NCBI RefSeq assembly: GCF_900476395.1
Contig: NZ_UIHB01000005.1
Coordinates: 620,001-684,000 of the forward strand
Reading direction: 5' to 3'
Length of the DNA: 64,000 nt
Source of the DNA: Xanthomonas euroxanthea
GTDB taxonomy: Bacteria > Pseudomonadota > Gammaproteobacteria > Xanthomonadales > Xanthomonadaceae
Shown: positions 44,825 to 53,819 of the stretch, piece by piece
How the letters are laid out: each line of letters opens with the position of its first letter
Numbering within the stretch: position 1 is the stretch's first letter
Translations under genes and position numbers: made by a program
Notes under the pieces: model-generated
What the model was told of the DNA's origin: nothing
Seen by the model: the letters and a program-made list of their open reading frames with translations, nothing else
Databases searched by the model: none

Positions 44825-47314
44825 ATGATGTCGAACTCCGCACCGAACCTGCGCTCACCATTCTCCAAGCGGCCGTTGCCGGGCAGCGTGTCGTCGCGCC
44901 CGCTGTCAGCGCGGCCACGTTCCTGGCGCCTGCTTGCAGTGCCGTTTGCGGCGATGCTGTTGGCAGGGTGTGGCCAGCGCCAGACGGCGACCGCGCCGGC
45001 TGCGGACCACCCCCGCACCACCTCGACATTGCCTGCGACCACCGCACCGCTGCCGCTGATTCCCGCCCCGGCCGAAGCCAGGCGCGGCAATGGCAGCTTC
45101 CGCGTCGGCACCGGCACGGTGATCTCCATCCCCATCGGCAATGCCGAGGTGCGCCGCAGCGCCGAGTCACTGGCCAGCCTGTTGCAACGCACCCGTGGCC
45201 TGACCCTGGAAGTGCGCACCGAAACCACGGCGTCGCCGCACAGCATCCGCCTGGAGCGCACACCGCAGGCGCCGGTGGCGCACAAGGAAGGCTATAGCCT
45301 GGACGTGGATGGCAACGGCATCCGCATCGCCGCGCGCGATGGCGCGGGCCTGTTCTATGGCGCGATCAGCGCCTGGCAACTGATGACGCCGGACGCGCGC
45401 AAGGGCGATGTCGCCGTGCCGGCGGTGGCGATCCGCGACTGGCCGCGTTTCGGCTGGCGCGGCCAGCATCTGGATGTGGCCCGCCACTTCCACGACGTGG
45501 CCACGGTCAAGCATGTGCTCGATGCAATGGCCGCGCACAAGCTCAATGTGCTGCACTGGCACCTCACCGACGACCAGGGCTGGCGCATCGAGATCAAGCG
45601 CTATCCCAAGCTCACCGAGGTGGGCGCCTGGCGCACACCGCCGGGCGCCGGCCGGCACGGCACGCCGGAGCGCTATGGCGGTTTCTATACGCAGCAGCAG
45701 ATCAGCGAGATCGTTGCCTACGCGGCCCGCCTGCATATCACCGTGCTGCCGGAGCTGGACATGCCAGGACACGCGCAGGCGGCGGTGGCAGCGTATCCGG
45801 AAGACGTCGGCGTGCCCGGCCAGCGCACCCAGGTTGGCGTGGACTGGGGCGTCAATCCGTACCTGTTCAACACCAGCGAACGCAGCCTGCGCTTCATCAC
45901 CAACGTGCTGGACGAGGTGCTGACCCTGTTCCCGTCGGCGTATATCCACATCGGTGGCGACGAGGCGGTCAAGGATCAATGGGAAGCCTCGCCTGCGGTA
46001 CGCGCGCAGATGCGCAAGCTGGGGGTCAAGGACGCGCATGCGATGCAGGGCTGGTTCAACGAACAGCTTGCGGCCTACCTCACCAGTCACGGCCGGCGCA
46101 TGATCGGCTGGGATGAAATTCTGGAAGGCGGCGTGCCGGCGAGTGCGTCGGTGATGTCGTGGCGTGGCATCGAGGGTGCGGTCACTGCGGCCAAGCAAGG
46201 CCACGACGTGGTGCTGGCGCCGGGCGACTGGCTGTATCTGGACAACCTGCAAACCACCCGCAGCGACGAGCCCAACGGCCGCCTGACCGTGCTGCCGTTG
46301 TCCAAGGTCTACGCCTTCGACCCGGTGCCGAGCACACTGACTGCCGAGCAGGCCACGCATGTCCTCGGCGCGCAGGGCGCATTGTGGTCCGAATACATTC
46401 CATCCAGGTGGCATATCGACCATGCGCTGTTCCCGCGGCTGTCCGCGGTGGCCGAAGTCACCTGGTCGCCTGCGGCTGCGCGCAACTGGAAGGATTTCCT
46501 GGCGCGCATGCCGGCCCAGCTGCAGCGCTATAAAGCGTTGGGCATCGACTACAGCGACGGCGCCTTCGCCGCCGATATCGCATTGGAAGGCGGCCCCAAC
46601 CCGGTGCTGGCCGGTGGCCCGGCCAAGGTGGCACTCGGCACCCAGGCCGGTGCGGGCACGCTGCACTACACCACCGACGGCAGCGATCCCACGCCGGCAT
46701 CGCCGCGCTACGAGACGCCGTTCACGATCCAGCTGCCGACCACGGTCAAGGCCACCGCCTTCGATGCCGGCGGCACCGCGCTGGCGGCCACGCGCAGCCG
46801 CACGTTCGAGCGTGCCGGTCTGTTGCGCGTGGACACCCAGGGCCTGCGCGATTGCGTGCAGACCGGTGCGCTCGGCCTGCGCCTGCCGTTGTTGCCGGAG
46901 ATGACCGGCGCCGACACGCCGGTCTACAACGTCGACCTGTTCCATGCCTGCCGTCTCTATCCGCAGGCGCGCCTGGATGGCATCGGCGCGATACGCATCG
47001 AGGCCGCACGTCTGCCGAACAACTTCGGCCTGGCGCACGAGCAATCCAAGGTGGTGCAGTACCCGGCCAAGACGCGCCGCGGCGAGCTGGAAGTGCGCCT
47101 GGGCTGCGAGGGCGAGCTGATCGCCAGCGTGCAATTGCCCAACAGCGCCACGCTGGGCGAACAGTTCACGCTGGAAACCGCACTGCCTGCACGCACCGGC
47201 ATCCACGATCTGTGCCTGCGCTTCACTGCGCCGATTCGCGGCCCGCTGTATGCCATCGGCGCCGTCCAGTTGATTGAAACCACTGCGCAGGCGCCTCCCG
47301 CCGCCACGCGCTGA
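44825..47314 (+). CDS. nixG: Beta-hexosaminidase lipoprotein, GH20
   Basis: 829 aa from ATG 44825. Lipobox LLAGC at Cys49 predicts a lipoprotein; the unusually long N-region makes a GTG at 44888 (28-residue signal) a good alternative start. GH20 domain (about residues 120-600): GLFYGAISAWQLM, FGWRGQHLDVARHFHDV, LNVLHWHLTDDQGWRIEI and the catalytic Asp379-Glu380 pair in IHIGGDEAVKDQW. The C-terminal part holds a CHB_HEX_C-like segment (YTTDGSDPTPASPRY) and a beta-sandwich ligand-binding domain. Releases terminal beta-GlcNAc from N-glycan antennae. Confidence 0.93.
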   Translation: MMSNSAPNLRSPFSKRPLPGSVSSRPLSARPRSWRLLAVPFAAMLLAGCGQRQTATAPAADHPRTTSTLPATTAPLPLIPAPAEARRGNGSFRVGTGTVISIPIGNAEVRRSAESLASLLQRTRGLTLEVRTETTASPHSIRLERTPQAPVAHKEGYSLDVDGNGIRIAARDGAGLFYGAISAWQLMTPDARKGDVAVPAVAIRDWPRFGWRGQHLDVARHFHDVATVKHVLDAMAAHKLNVLHWHLTDDQGWRIEIKRYPKLTEVGAWRTPPGAGRHGTPERYGGFYTQQQISEIVAYAARLHITVLPELDMPGHAQAAVAAYPEDVGVPGQRTQVGVDWGVNPYLFNTSERSLRFITNVLDEVLTLFPSAYIHIGGDEAVKDQWEASPAVRAQMRKLGVKDAHAMQGWFNEQLAAYLTSHGRRMIGWDEILEGGVPASASVMSWRGIEGAVTAAKQGHDVVLAPGDWLYLDNLQTTRSDEPNGRLTVLPLSKVYAFDPVPSTLTAEQATHVLGAQGALWSEYIPSRWHIDHALFPRLSAVAEVTWSPAAARNWKDFLARMPAQLQRYKALGIDYSDGAFAADIALEGGPNPVLAGGPAKVALGTQAGAGTLHYTTDGSDPTPASPRYETPFTIQLPTTVKATAFDAGGTALAATRSRTFERAGLLRVDTQGLRDCVQTGALGLRLPLLPEMTGADTPVYNVDLFHACRLYPQARLDGIGAIRIEAARLPNNFGLAHEQSKVVQYPAKTRRGELEVRLGCEGELIASVQLPNSATLGEQFTLETALPARTGIHDLCLRFTAPIRGPLYAIGAVQLIETTAQAPPAATR

Positions 47315-47335
47315 TCCATCCAAGGAGAGTCACCC

Positions 47336-50026
47336 ATGCCCCTGTCCCGCCATCGTTGCATTCCTGCCCCCGCCCGCCTCGGGCTAGCCCTGGCCTTTGC
47401 CATCTCGCAGGCCTGGGCGGCTCCGCCCACGGCAATGCCCCTGGACAGCGGCTGGCAGGTGCGGTTGGTGCCGGGCCAGGAACAGGCCAGGACGTATCCG
47501 AAAGCGGCGGCCTGGTTGCCGGCGCAGGTGCCGGGCGCGGTGCAGACCGATCTGATCGCCGCCAAGATCGTGCCGGACCCGTTCTATCGCGACAACGAAG
47601 GCAAGATCCAGTGGGCGGGCCTGAGCGACTGGCAATACCAGACCCGCTTCAACGTGGATGCGGCCACGCTCAAGCGCGCGCATGTCGAACTGGTGTTCGA
47701 CGGCCTGGACACCTTTGCCGAAGTCACCCTCAACGGCAAGCCGCTGCTGAGCGCCGACAACATGTTCCGGCAGTGGCGGGTGGATGCCAAACCGCTGCTC
47801 AAGCGCGGCGACAACGTGCTCGAGGTCAAGCTGTTCTCGCCGATCAAGAAGATCCAGCCGTGGCTGGCCAAGCAGCCGTACGCGCTGCCGGGCGCCTACG
47901 ATTCGGCCTTCGGCGACGAGCCCGAATCGCGCCACAGCTCCACCTACGTGCGCAAGGCGCCGTATAGCTATGGCTGGGACTGGGGCCCGCGCATGGTCAA
48001 CGCCGGCATCTGGAAGGATGTGCGCGTGGAAGCCTGGGATGCGGTGCGCGTGGACGGGCTGCATATCGCCCAGCAACGCGTCGACGCCGACAGCGCGCAA
48101 TTGCAGGCGCAGCTGGAACTGCAGGCCGGCCGCAGCGGGCCGGTGCAGGTGACGCTGGACGTGCTGGGTCCGGATGGGCAGAAAGTTGGGCAATTCACCC
48201 AGCAGGCGGTGGTCGACCCGGGCCAGAACCGCATCGATCTGCCGGTGCGTATCGCCAAGCCCAAGCGCTGGTTCCCGGCCGGCTACGGCGCGCAGGACCG
48301 CTACACCTTCGTGGCCAGCGTGCGCGACGCCGATGGCGACAGCCAGCAGATCAAGCGCGTCACCGGCCTGCGCTCGGTGGAGCTGCGCCGCGAAAAGGAC
48401 ACCTGGGGCAAGAGCATGGAGATCGTGATCAACGGCATCCCGATCTTCGCCAAGGGCGCCAACCTGATCCCGCTGGATGCCTTCCCCGCGCGCGTTACTG
48501 CCGAGCGTATGCGCAGCACCTTGCAGGATGCGCGCGATGCCAACATGAACATGCTGCGCATGTGGGGCGGCGGGCATTACCAGGACGACCGTTTCTACGA
48601 GGTGGCCGACGAGCTGGGCATCATGATCTGGCAGGACTTCATGTTCGGCGGCGCCGTGCCGCCGTACGACGTGGAGTTCCGCGAGAACACCCGGCAAGAA
48701 GCAATTGAACAGGTCAAGCGCCTGCGCGACCATCCCAGCATCGTGCTGTGGTGCGGCAACAACGAAGTGCAGACCGGCTGGGAAAACTGGGGCGACCGGG
48801 TCAAGTTCAAGCAGTCGGTGGACCCGGAAGAACGCAGCCGCATCGAGCGCGGCATGACCACCTTGTTCGGCACCGTGTTCCGCGAGGTGGTGGCCACCTA
48901 CGACAGCGACGTGCCGTACTGGTCCACCTCGCCGGGCACCAACTTCGATGGCGCCGCCGACCAGGCCACCGATGGCGACATGCATTACTGGAAGGTCTGG
49001 GGCGGCCCCGCGCTGCCGGTGACCGAATATCTCAATGTCACCCCGCGTTTCATGTCCGAGTACGGCCTGCAGTCGTTCCCGGACATGCGCACCGTGCGTG
49101 CCTTCGCCGAACCCGGCGACATGGACCCGGAATCGCCGGTGATGCGCGTGCATCAGAAGTTCGACAAGGGCAACGGCAACAAGCGGCTGATGCTGTACAT
49201 CCGTCGCGAATTCGGCGAGCCCAAGGATTTCGAGAGCTTCGTCTACCTGAGCCAGCTGATGCAGGCCGAGGGCATCAACCTGGCCGCCTCGCATCTGCGC
49301 GCCGCGCGCCCGCAGTCGATGGGCTCGTTGTACTGGCAGCTCAACGATGTGTGGCCGGGTGCGTCGTGGTCCAGCGTGGACTACTACGGCCGCTGGAAGG
49401 CGCTGCAGTACCACGCCCGCCGCTTCTATGCGCCGGAGCTGATCGCCGCATTGCGTAATGACAACGGCCAGACCGAGGTGTCGCTGGTGTCCGACCGCAC
49501 CACTCCGCTGGCGGCCCGCTGGCGCATGCGGGTGATGGGCATGGACGGCAAGCTGCTGAGCAAGCGCGAGGAAAAGGCCACCGTCAAGCCGCTCAGCAGC
49601 CTGCAGGTGGGCAACTTCAGCGACAAGCAATTGCTGGGCAGTGCCGATCCGAAACGCACTTACGCGGTGTTCGAATTGTTCGATGGCGCCAAGCTACTGT
49701 CGCGCGAGGTGGTGTTCTTCGCGCCGGCCAAACAGCTGGCCTTGCCGACCGCGAAGATCGACAGCCAGTGGCGCGCCGATGGCGATGGCTATGCGCTGAC
49801 GCTGTCCAGCGACACGCTGGCGCGCGAGGTGTGGCTGTCGTTCGGCGACCTGGACGTCAGTGTGGCCGATAACGCCTTCGACCTGCTGCCGGGCGAACCG
49901 CTGACGCTGCACGTGTCCAGCAAGCTGTCAATGGCGCAGGTGCAGTCTGCGTTGCAGGTGCGCGACCTGGCATCGACGCTGGCAGGCGCGCCGCCGGAAC
50001 CGCCGGAGGCAGCAGCGGCGAAATGA
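47336..50026 (+). CDS. nixH: Beta-mannosidase-type enzyme, GH2
   Basis: 896 aa with a Sec signal peptide (LGLALAFAISQAWA). GH2 domains in order: sugar-binding (about 25-215, DSGWQVRLVP, VPGAVQTDL, YRDNEGKIQWAGLSDWQYQTRF), immunoglobulin-like, TIM barrel (about 335-680). Acid/base is Glu477 in WCGNNEVQTGW and the nucleophile Glu575 in FMSEYGLQSFPDM. The WCGNNE and SEYGLQS patterns are of beta-mannosidases, which fits removal of the beta-1,4 core mannose. Good Shine-Dalgarno AAGGAGAG, 21 bp after nixG. Confidence 0.92.
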   Translation: MPLSRHRCIPAPARLGLALAFAISQAWAAPPTAMPLDSGWQVRLVPGQEQARTYPKAAAWLPAQVPGAVQTDLIAAKIVPDPFYRDNEGKIQWAGLSDWQYQTRFNVDAATLKRAHVELVFDGLDTFAEVTLNGKPLLSADNMFRQWRVDAKPLLKRGDNVLEVKLFSPIKKIQPWLAKQPYALPGAYDSAFGDEPESRHSSTYVRKAPYSYGWDWGPRMVNAGIWKDVRVEAWDAVRVDGLHIAQQRVDADSAQLQAQLELQAGRSGPVQVTLDVLGPDGQKVGQFTQQAVVDPGQNRIDLPVRIAKPKRWFPAGYGAQDRYTFVASVRDADGDSQQIKRVTGLRSVELRREKDTWGKSMEIVINGIPIFAKGANLIPLDAFPARVTAERMRSTLQDARDANMNMLRMWGGGHYQDDRFYEVADELGIMIWQDFMFGGAVPPYDVEFRENTRQEAIEQVKRLRDHPSIVLWCGNNEVQTGWENWGDRVKFKQSVDPEERSRIERGMTTLFGTVFREVVATYDSDVPYWSTSPGTNFDGAADQATDGDMHYWKVWGGPALPVTEYLNVTPRFMSEYGLQSFPDMRTVRAFAEPGDMDPESPVMRVHQKFDKGNGNKRLMLYIRREFGEPKDFESFVYLSQLMQAEGINLAASHLRAARPQSMGSLYWQLNDVWPGASWSSVDYYGRWKALQYHARRFYAPELIAALRNDNGQTEVSLVSDRTTPLAARWRMRVMGMDGKLLSKREEKATVKPLSSLQVGNFSDKQLLGSADPKRTYAVFELFDGAKLLSREVVFFAPAKQLALPTAKIDSQWRADGDGYALTLSSDTLAREVWLSFGDLDVSVADNAFDLLPGEPLTLHVSSKLSMAQVQSALQVRDLASTLAGAPPEPPEAAAAK

Positions 50027-50036
50027 GCGGCGAGCT

Positions 50037-50390
50037 GGCCCTCATCCGCCCTTCGGGCACCTTCTCCCGCCAGGCGGGAGAAGGACTCAATCTCCGTCCA
50101 TGCATGCGCTTGGTCCGCGTCTGCATCTCACGCGTAGGGCGCCTCCCGCCCGGCGGAAGAAGGACTCGCTGTCCGCTCGTGCATGCGCTTGTTCCGCGGA
50201 TGCGTTTCGCGCGTATGGCGTCTCCCGCCCGGCGGGAGAAGCACTTGCTGTCCGCTCATGCATGCGCTTGGTCGCGTATGCGTTTCGCGCGTAGGGCGTC
50301 TCCCCGCCAGGCGGGAGAAGGACTCGATCTCCGTCCATGCATGCGCTTGGTCCGCGTCTGCGTTTCGCGCGTAGGGCGTCTCCCGCAGAT
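50037..50390. repeat. Tandem repeat array, about 80-bp unit with CTCCCGCC-GGCGGGAGAAG palindrome
   Basis: Four near-complete units and a partial fifth. Each unit has TCTCCCGCC..GGCGGGAGAAG, a variable middle, TGCATGCGCTTG, and TTTCGCGCGTAGGGCGTCT. The first unit is preceded by CTCATCCGCCCTTCGGGCAC, the usual left end of this element elsewhere in the window. Confidence 0.82.
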
Positions 50391-50527
50391 TTGGTTTCCT
50401 GTCATACGCACTCTTCGCACCCTTGCATCGCATCCACCTTAGGAAAACGACGTGATCTCCTGCCGTGCGTGCCCTCTCCCAAGGCGCGCCCCTCTCCTCC
50501 CTCGCCCGGCCTCGTCCCGCGTTGGGT

Positions 50528-50578
50528 GTCCTTCTCCCGCGGGCGGGAGAAGGTGCCCCGCAGGGGCGGATGAGGGCC
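50528..50578. repeat. CTTCTCCCGC-type REP element before nixI
   Basis: GTCCTTCTCCCGC / GCGGGAGAAGG palindrome followed by TGCCCCGCAGGGGCGGATGAGGGC. Confidence 0.75.
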
Positions 50579-50715
50579 CGCCGCGGTAACAGCAACATCC
50601 ACCACGGGCGATGGCGCGCATGACGCCGCCACGCCAGATCCTCAACCCGCCGCAGCCCCTGCGGCAACACCAGAACGACGCCGGGCGAATCTCGCCGCTG
50701 CGCAGGAGTGAATCG

Positions 50716-53382
50716 ATGTCATCCGTGTTTGTATCGCGTCTTGCCATGGCACTGGGGCTGAGCCTGAGCCTGGGCCTGCCCTGCATCGCGCACGCCGCGC
50801 CCGCCGACCGCAGCAGCACGCCGGAGCAGCGCGCCGCCGCGCTGGTGGCGCAGATGAGCCGCGAGGAAAAGGTCGCGCAGGCGATGAACGACGCGCCGGC
50901 GATTCCGCGCCTGGGCATCCCCGCCTACGAATGGTGGAGCGAAGGCCTGCACGGCATCGCCCGCAATGGCTACGCCACGGTGTTTCCGCAGGCGATCGGC
51001 CTGGCCGCCAGCTGGAACACCGCGTTGATGCAGCAGGTGGGCACGGTGGTGTCGACCGAGGCGCGCGCCAAGTTCAACCAGGCCGGCGGCCCGGGAAAGG
51101 ACCACAAGCGCTACGCGGGCCTGACCATCTGGTCGCCCAACATCAACATCTTCCGCGACCCGCGCTGGGGCCGTGGCATGGAAACCTACGGCGAGGATCC
51201 CTTCCTCACCGGGCAACTGGCGGTGGGCTTCATTCGCGGGTTGCAGGGCGAGGACCTCAATCACCCGCGCACCATCGCCACGCCCAAGCACATCGCCGTG
51301 CACAGCGGCCCGGAGCCGGGCCGGCACAGCTTCGACGTGGACGTGTCGCCGCGCGATGTGGAGGCGACCTACACGCCCGCCTTCCGCGCCGCCTTGATCG
51401 ACGGCCAGGCCGGCTCGGTGATGTGCGCATACAACTCGCTACACGGCACGCCGGCCTGCGCCGCCGACTGGCTGCTCAACGGCCGCGTACGTGGTGACTG
51501 GGGCTTCAGGGGCTTCGTGGTGTCCGACTGCGATGCGGTGGACGACATGACCCAGTTCCATTACTTCCGCCCGGACAATGCCGGCTCCTCGGCCGCATCG
51601 CTCAAGGCCGGGCACGATCTCAACTGCGGCTACGCGTATCGCGCCCTGGGCACGGCCATCGCACGTGGCGAAGTGGACGAAGCCCTGCTCGACCAGTCAT
51701 TGGTGCGCCTGTTCGCGGCGCGCTATCGCCTGGGTGAGCTGGAAGCCCCGCGCAAGGATCCGTATGCCAGACTCGGCGCCAAGGACATCGACAACGCGAC
51801 CAACCGCGCGTTGGCGCTGAAGGCCGCCGCCGAATCGATCGTATTGCTCAAGAACGATGCCGGCACGCTACCGCTGAAACCCGGCACGCGGCTGGCGGTG
51901 ATCGGCCCGAACGCCGATGCCCTGGCGGCGCTGGAAGCCAACTATCAGGGCACCTCGTCCGAGCCGGTGACGCCCTTGCTCGGCCTGCGCCAGCGCTTCG
52001 GCACCCAGCAGGTGAGCTATGCGCAAGGTGCACCGTTGGCCGCCGGCGTGCCGGGCATGATTCCGGAAACCGCGCTGCGCAGCGACGGCAAGCCGGGATT
52101 GCGTGGCGAATATTTCGACAACGTCGAGATGACCGGTGCTGCGCGCGTGGTGCGGCAGGACCGTGTGGTGAGTTTCAACTGGGACCAGGTCGCACCCGCC
52201 AAGGGCGTGCCGGCCGATCGCTATGCGGTGCGCTGGAGCGGCGAGTTGTTGCCGCCGAGCGCGGGCGACTACACGCTGGCGGTACGGGTGGCGCGCTGCT
52301 TCGATTGCGCCGGCCACGATCCGGTGCGGCTGTACATCGACGACAAGCTGGTGGTCGCCGGCAATGCCGAAGACAAGCACGTGCCGGCCGGCATGCACAA
52401 CGCCGATGGCCGCAGCGTGGAAACCGTGCTGCACTTCGACGACACCCGCCCGCGCAGAATCCGTCTGGAAATGGAGCACCGCGGCCAGGACCAGGGCCTG
52501 CGCCTGGAGTGGCTGGCACCGGCGGCGGCGCAACTGGCCGAAGCCGAGCAGGCGGTGGCGCAGGCCGATGCGGTGGTGGCCTTCGTCGGCCTGTCGCCGG
52601 ATGTGGAAGGCGAGGAACTGCGCATCGACGTGCCCGGCTTCGATGGCGGCGACCGCAACGACATCGCCCTGCCCGCTCCGCAGCAGGCGCTGCTCGAACG
52701 CGCCAAGGCCTCCGGCAAGCCGCTGGTGGTGGTGCTGATGAGCGGCAGCGCGGTGGCATTGAACTGGGCCAAGGCCCATGCCGACGCGATCGTGGCGGCG
52801 TGGTACCCGGGCCAGTCCGGCGGCACCGCGATCGCGCGCATGCTGGCCGGCGACGACACCCCCGGCGGGCGCCTGCCGGTGACCTTCTATCGCTCCACCA
52901 AGGACCTGCCGCCCTACGTCAGCTACGACATGAAGGGCCGCACCTACCGCTACTTCAAGGGCGAGCCGCTGTTTCCGTTCGGCTATGGCTTGAGCTACAC
53001 CAGCTTTGCCTACAGCGCGCCGCAGCTGTCCACGGCAACCCTGCAAGCTGGCAGTGCGTTGCAGGTGACCGCCACCGTGCGCAACACCGGCACGCGCGCC
53101 GGCGATGAGGTGGCGCAGGTGTATCTGCAATATCCGCAGCGCCCGCAGTCGCCGTTGCGCAGCCTGGTCGGCTTCCAGCGTGTGCACCTGCAGCCGGGCG
53201 AGCAGCGCACGCTCACCTTCACCCTCGATGCGCGCGCCCTGAGCGATGTGGATCGCAGCGGGCAGCGTGCGGTGGAAGCCGGCGATTACACGCTGTTTGT
53301 CGGCGGCGGCCAACCCGGTACCGGCGCGGTCGGCGAGGCGGCAGCGTTTTCGATCTCGGGCCGTTCGCCATTGCCGAAATGA
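50716..53382 (+). CDS. nixI: Beta-xylosidase/glucosidase, GH3 with PA14
   Basis: 888 aa with a signal peptide (ALGLSLSLGLPCIAHA). GH3 N-domain with GIPAYEWWSEGLHGIARNG, TIWSPNINIFRDPRWGRGMETYGEDP and nucleophile Asp271 in GFVVSDCDAVDD; GH3 C-domain, a PA14 insertion (about residues 455-600: LRGEYFDN, WSGELLPPSAGDYTLAVR), and a fibronectin III-like tail (TVRNTGTRAGDEVAQVYLQYP). In X. campestris NixI is the GH3 enzyme that removes the beta-1,2-xylose of plant N-glycans after alpha-1,3-mannose is gone. ATG 50716 has GCAGGAG upstream. Confidence 0.93.
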   Translation: MSSVFVSRLAMALGLSLSLGLPCIAHAAPADRSSTPEQRAAALVAQMSREEKVAQAMNDAPAIPRLGIPAYEWWSEGLHGIARNGYATVFPQAIGLAASWNTALMQQVGTVVSTEARAKFNQAGGPGKDHKRYAGLTIWSPNINIFRDPRWGRGMETYGEDPFLTGQLAVGFIRGLQGEDLNHPRTIATPKHIAVHSGPEPGRHSFDVDVSPRDVEATYTPAFRAALIDGQAGSVMCAYNSLHGTPACAADWLLNGRVRGDWGFRGFVVSDCDAVDDMTQFHYFRPDNAGSSAASLKAGHDLNCGYAYRALGTAIARGEVDEALLDQSLVRLFAARYRLGELEAPRKDPYARLGAKDIDNATNRALALKAAAESIVLLKNDAGTLPLKPGTRLAVIGPNADALAALEANYQGTSSEPVTPLLGLRQRFGTQQVSYAQGAPLAAGVPGMIPETALRSDGKPGLRGEYFDNVEMTGAARVVRQDRVVSFNWDQVAPAKGVPADRYAVRWSGELLPPSAGDYTLAVRVARCFDCAGHDPVRLYIDDKLVVAGNAEDKHVPAGMHNADGRSVETVLHFDDTRPRRIRLEMEHRGQDQGLRLEWLAPAAAQLAEAEQAVAQADAVVAFVGLSPDVEGEELRIDVPGFDGGDRNDIALPAPQQALLERAKASGKPLVVVLMSGSAVALNWAKAHADAIVAAWYPGQSGGTAIARMLAGDDTPGGRLPVTFYRSTKDLPPYVSYDMKGRTYRYFKGEPLFPFGYGLSYTSFAYSAPQLSTATLQAGSALQVTATVRNTGTRAGDEVAQVYLQYPQRPQSPLRSLVGFQRVHLQPGEQRTLTFTLDARALSDVDRSGQRAVEAGDYTLFVGGGQPGTGAVGEAAAFSISGRSPLPK

Positions 53383-53819
53383 GCGGTGGGGGTGCGTCAG
53401 GCAACGGCGTCGGCTATGAGGGCTGGCGCCTGTTGCATAGGGCAGCGGAAGGACGTTGCGGTCAGCGACATTGCCGAGATCAGGCGAGGCGGCACGCCCC
53501 GGCTCCACTACCAGGCCGGTCGGCGCCGTGCCGGCCTGCCGATCCCGCCGCACGTTTCCACCGCGATGACCGTGGTTGCACGGCAGGCAGGCGATGTCGT
53601 ACGACCGCAATAGACGTGACCAGCCACCACCACCATTGCCGCAGGCCACGCATACGGCGCCGAATTGTGCGGACGCACTATGCACATTCGGCGCACACGT
53701 TGTATGGTCATCGGGAATTGGTCATGCATAGGTCTCATCATCGGCCGGGCACGTGATGCCGCCGATGGAACGATGTCCGCTGCGTCGACCGCTTGCTGAA
53801 ATCCAGGGAGTTCCAGCTC
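53383..53819. other. Gap between nixI and nixJ
   Basis: 437 bp, no gene. Contains an imperfect long palindrome at 53657-53694; nothing else recognised. Confidence 0.5.
53657..53694. promoter_or_regulatory. Imperfect long palindrome upstream of nixJ
   Basis: GCGCCGAATTGTGC and GCACATTCGGCGC pair over 13 bp with one bulged T around an 11-nt loop. It is about 126 bp before the nixJ start; it could be an operator or an mRNA hairpin. Confidence 0.45.

Larger units (their letters stand above)
50027..50715. other. Repeat-filled gap between nixH and nixI
   Basis: About 690 bp without a gene; nearly half is tandem and palindromic repeat DNA (50062-50390 and 50528-50578). Confidence 0.65.

Noticed and set aside
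45167..47323. 718-codon open frame antisense to nixG
   Set aside because: Shadow of a gene with intact GH20 catalytic residues; no start signal and low-complexity composition.
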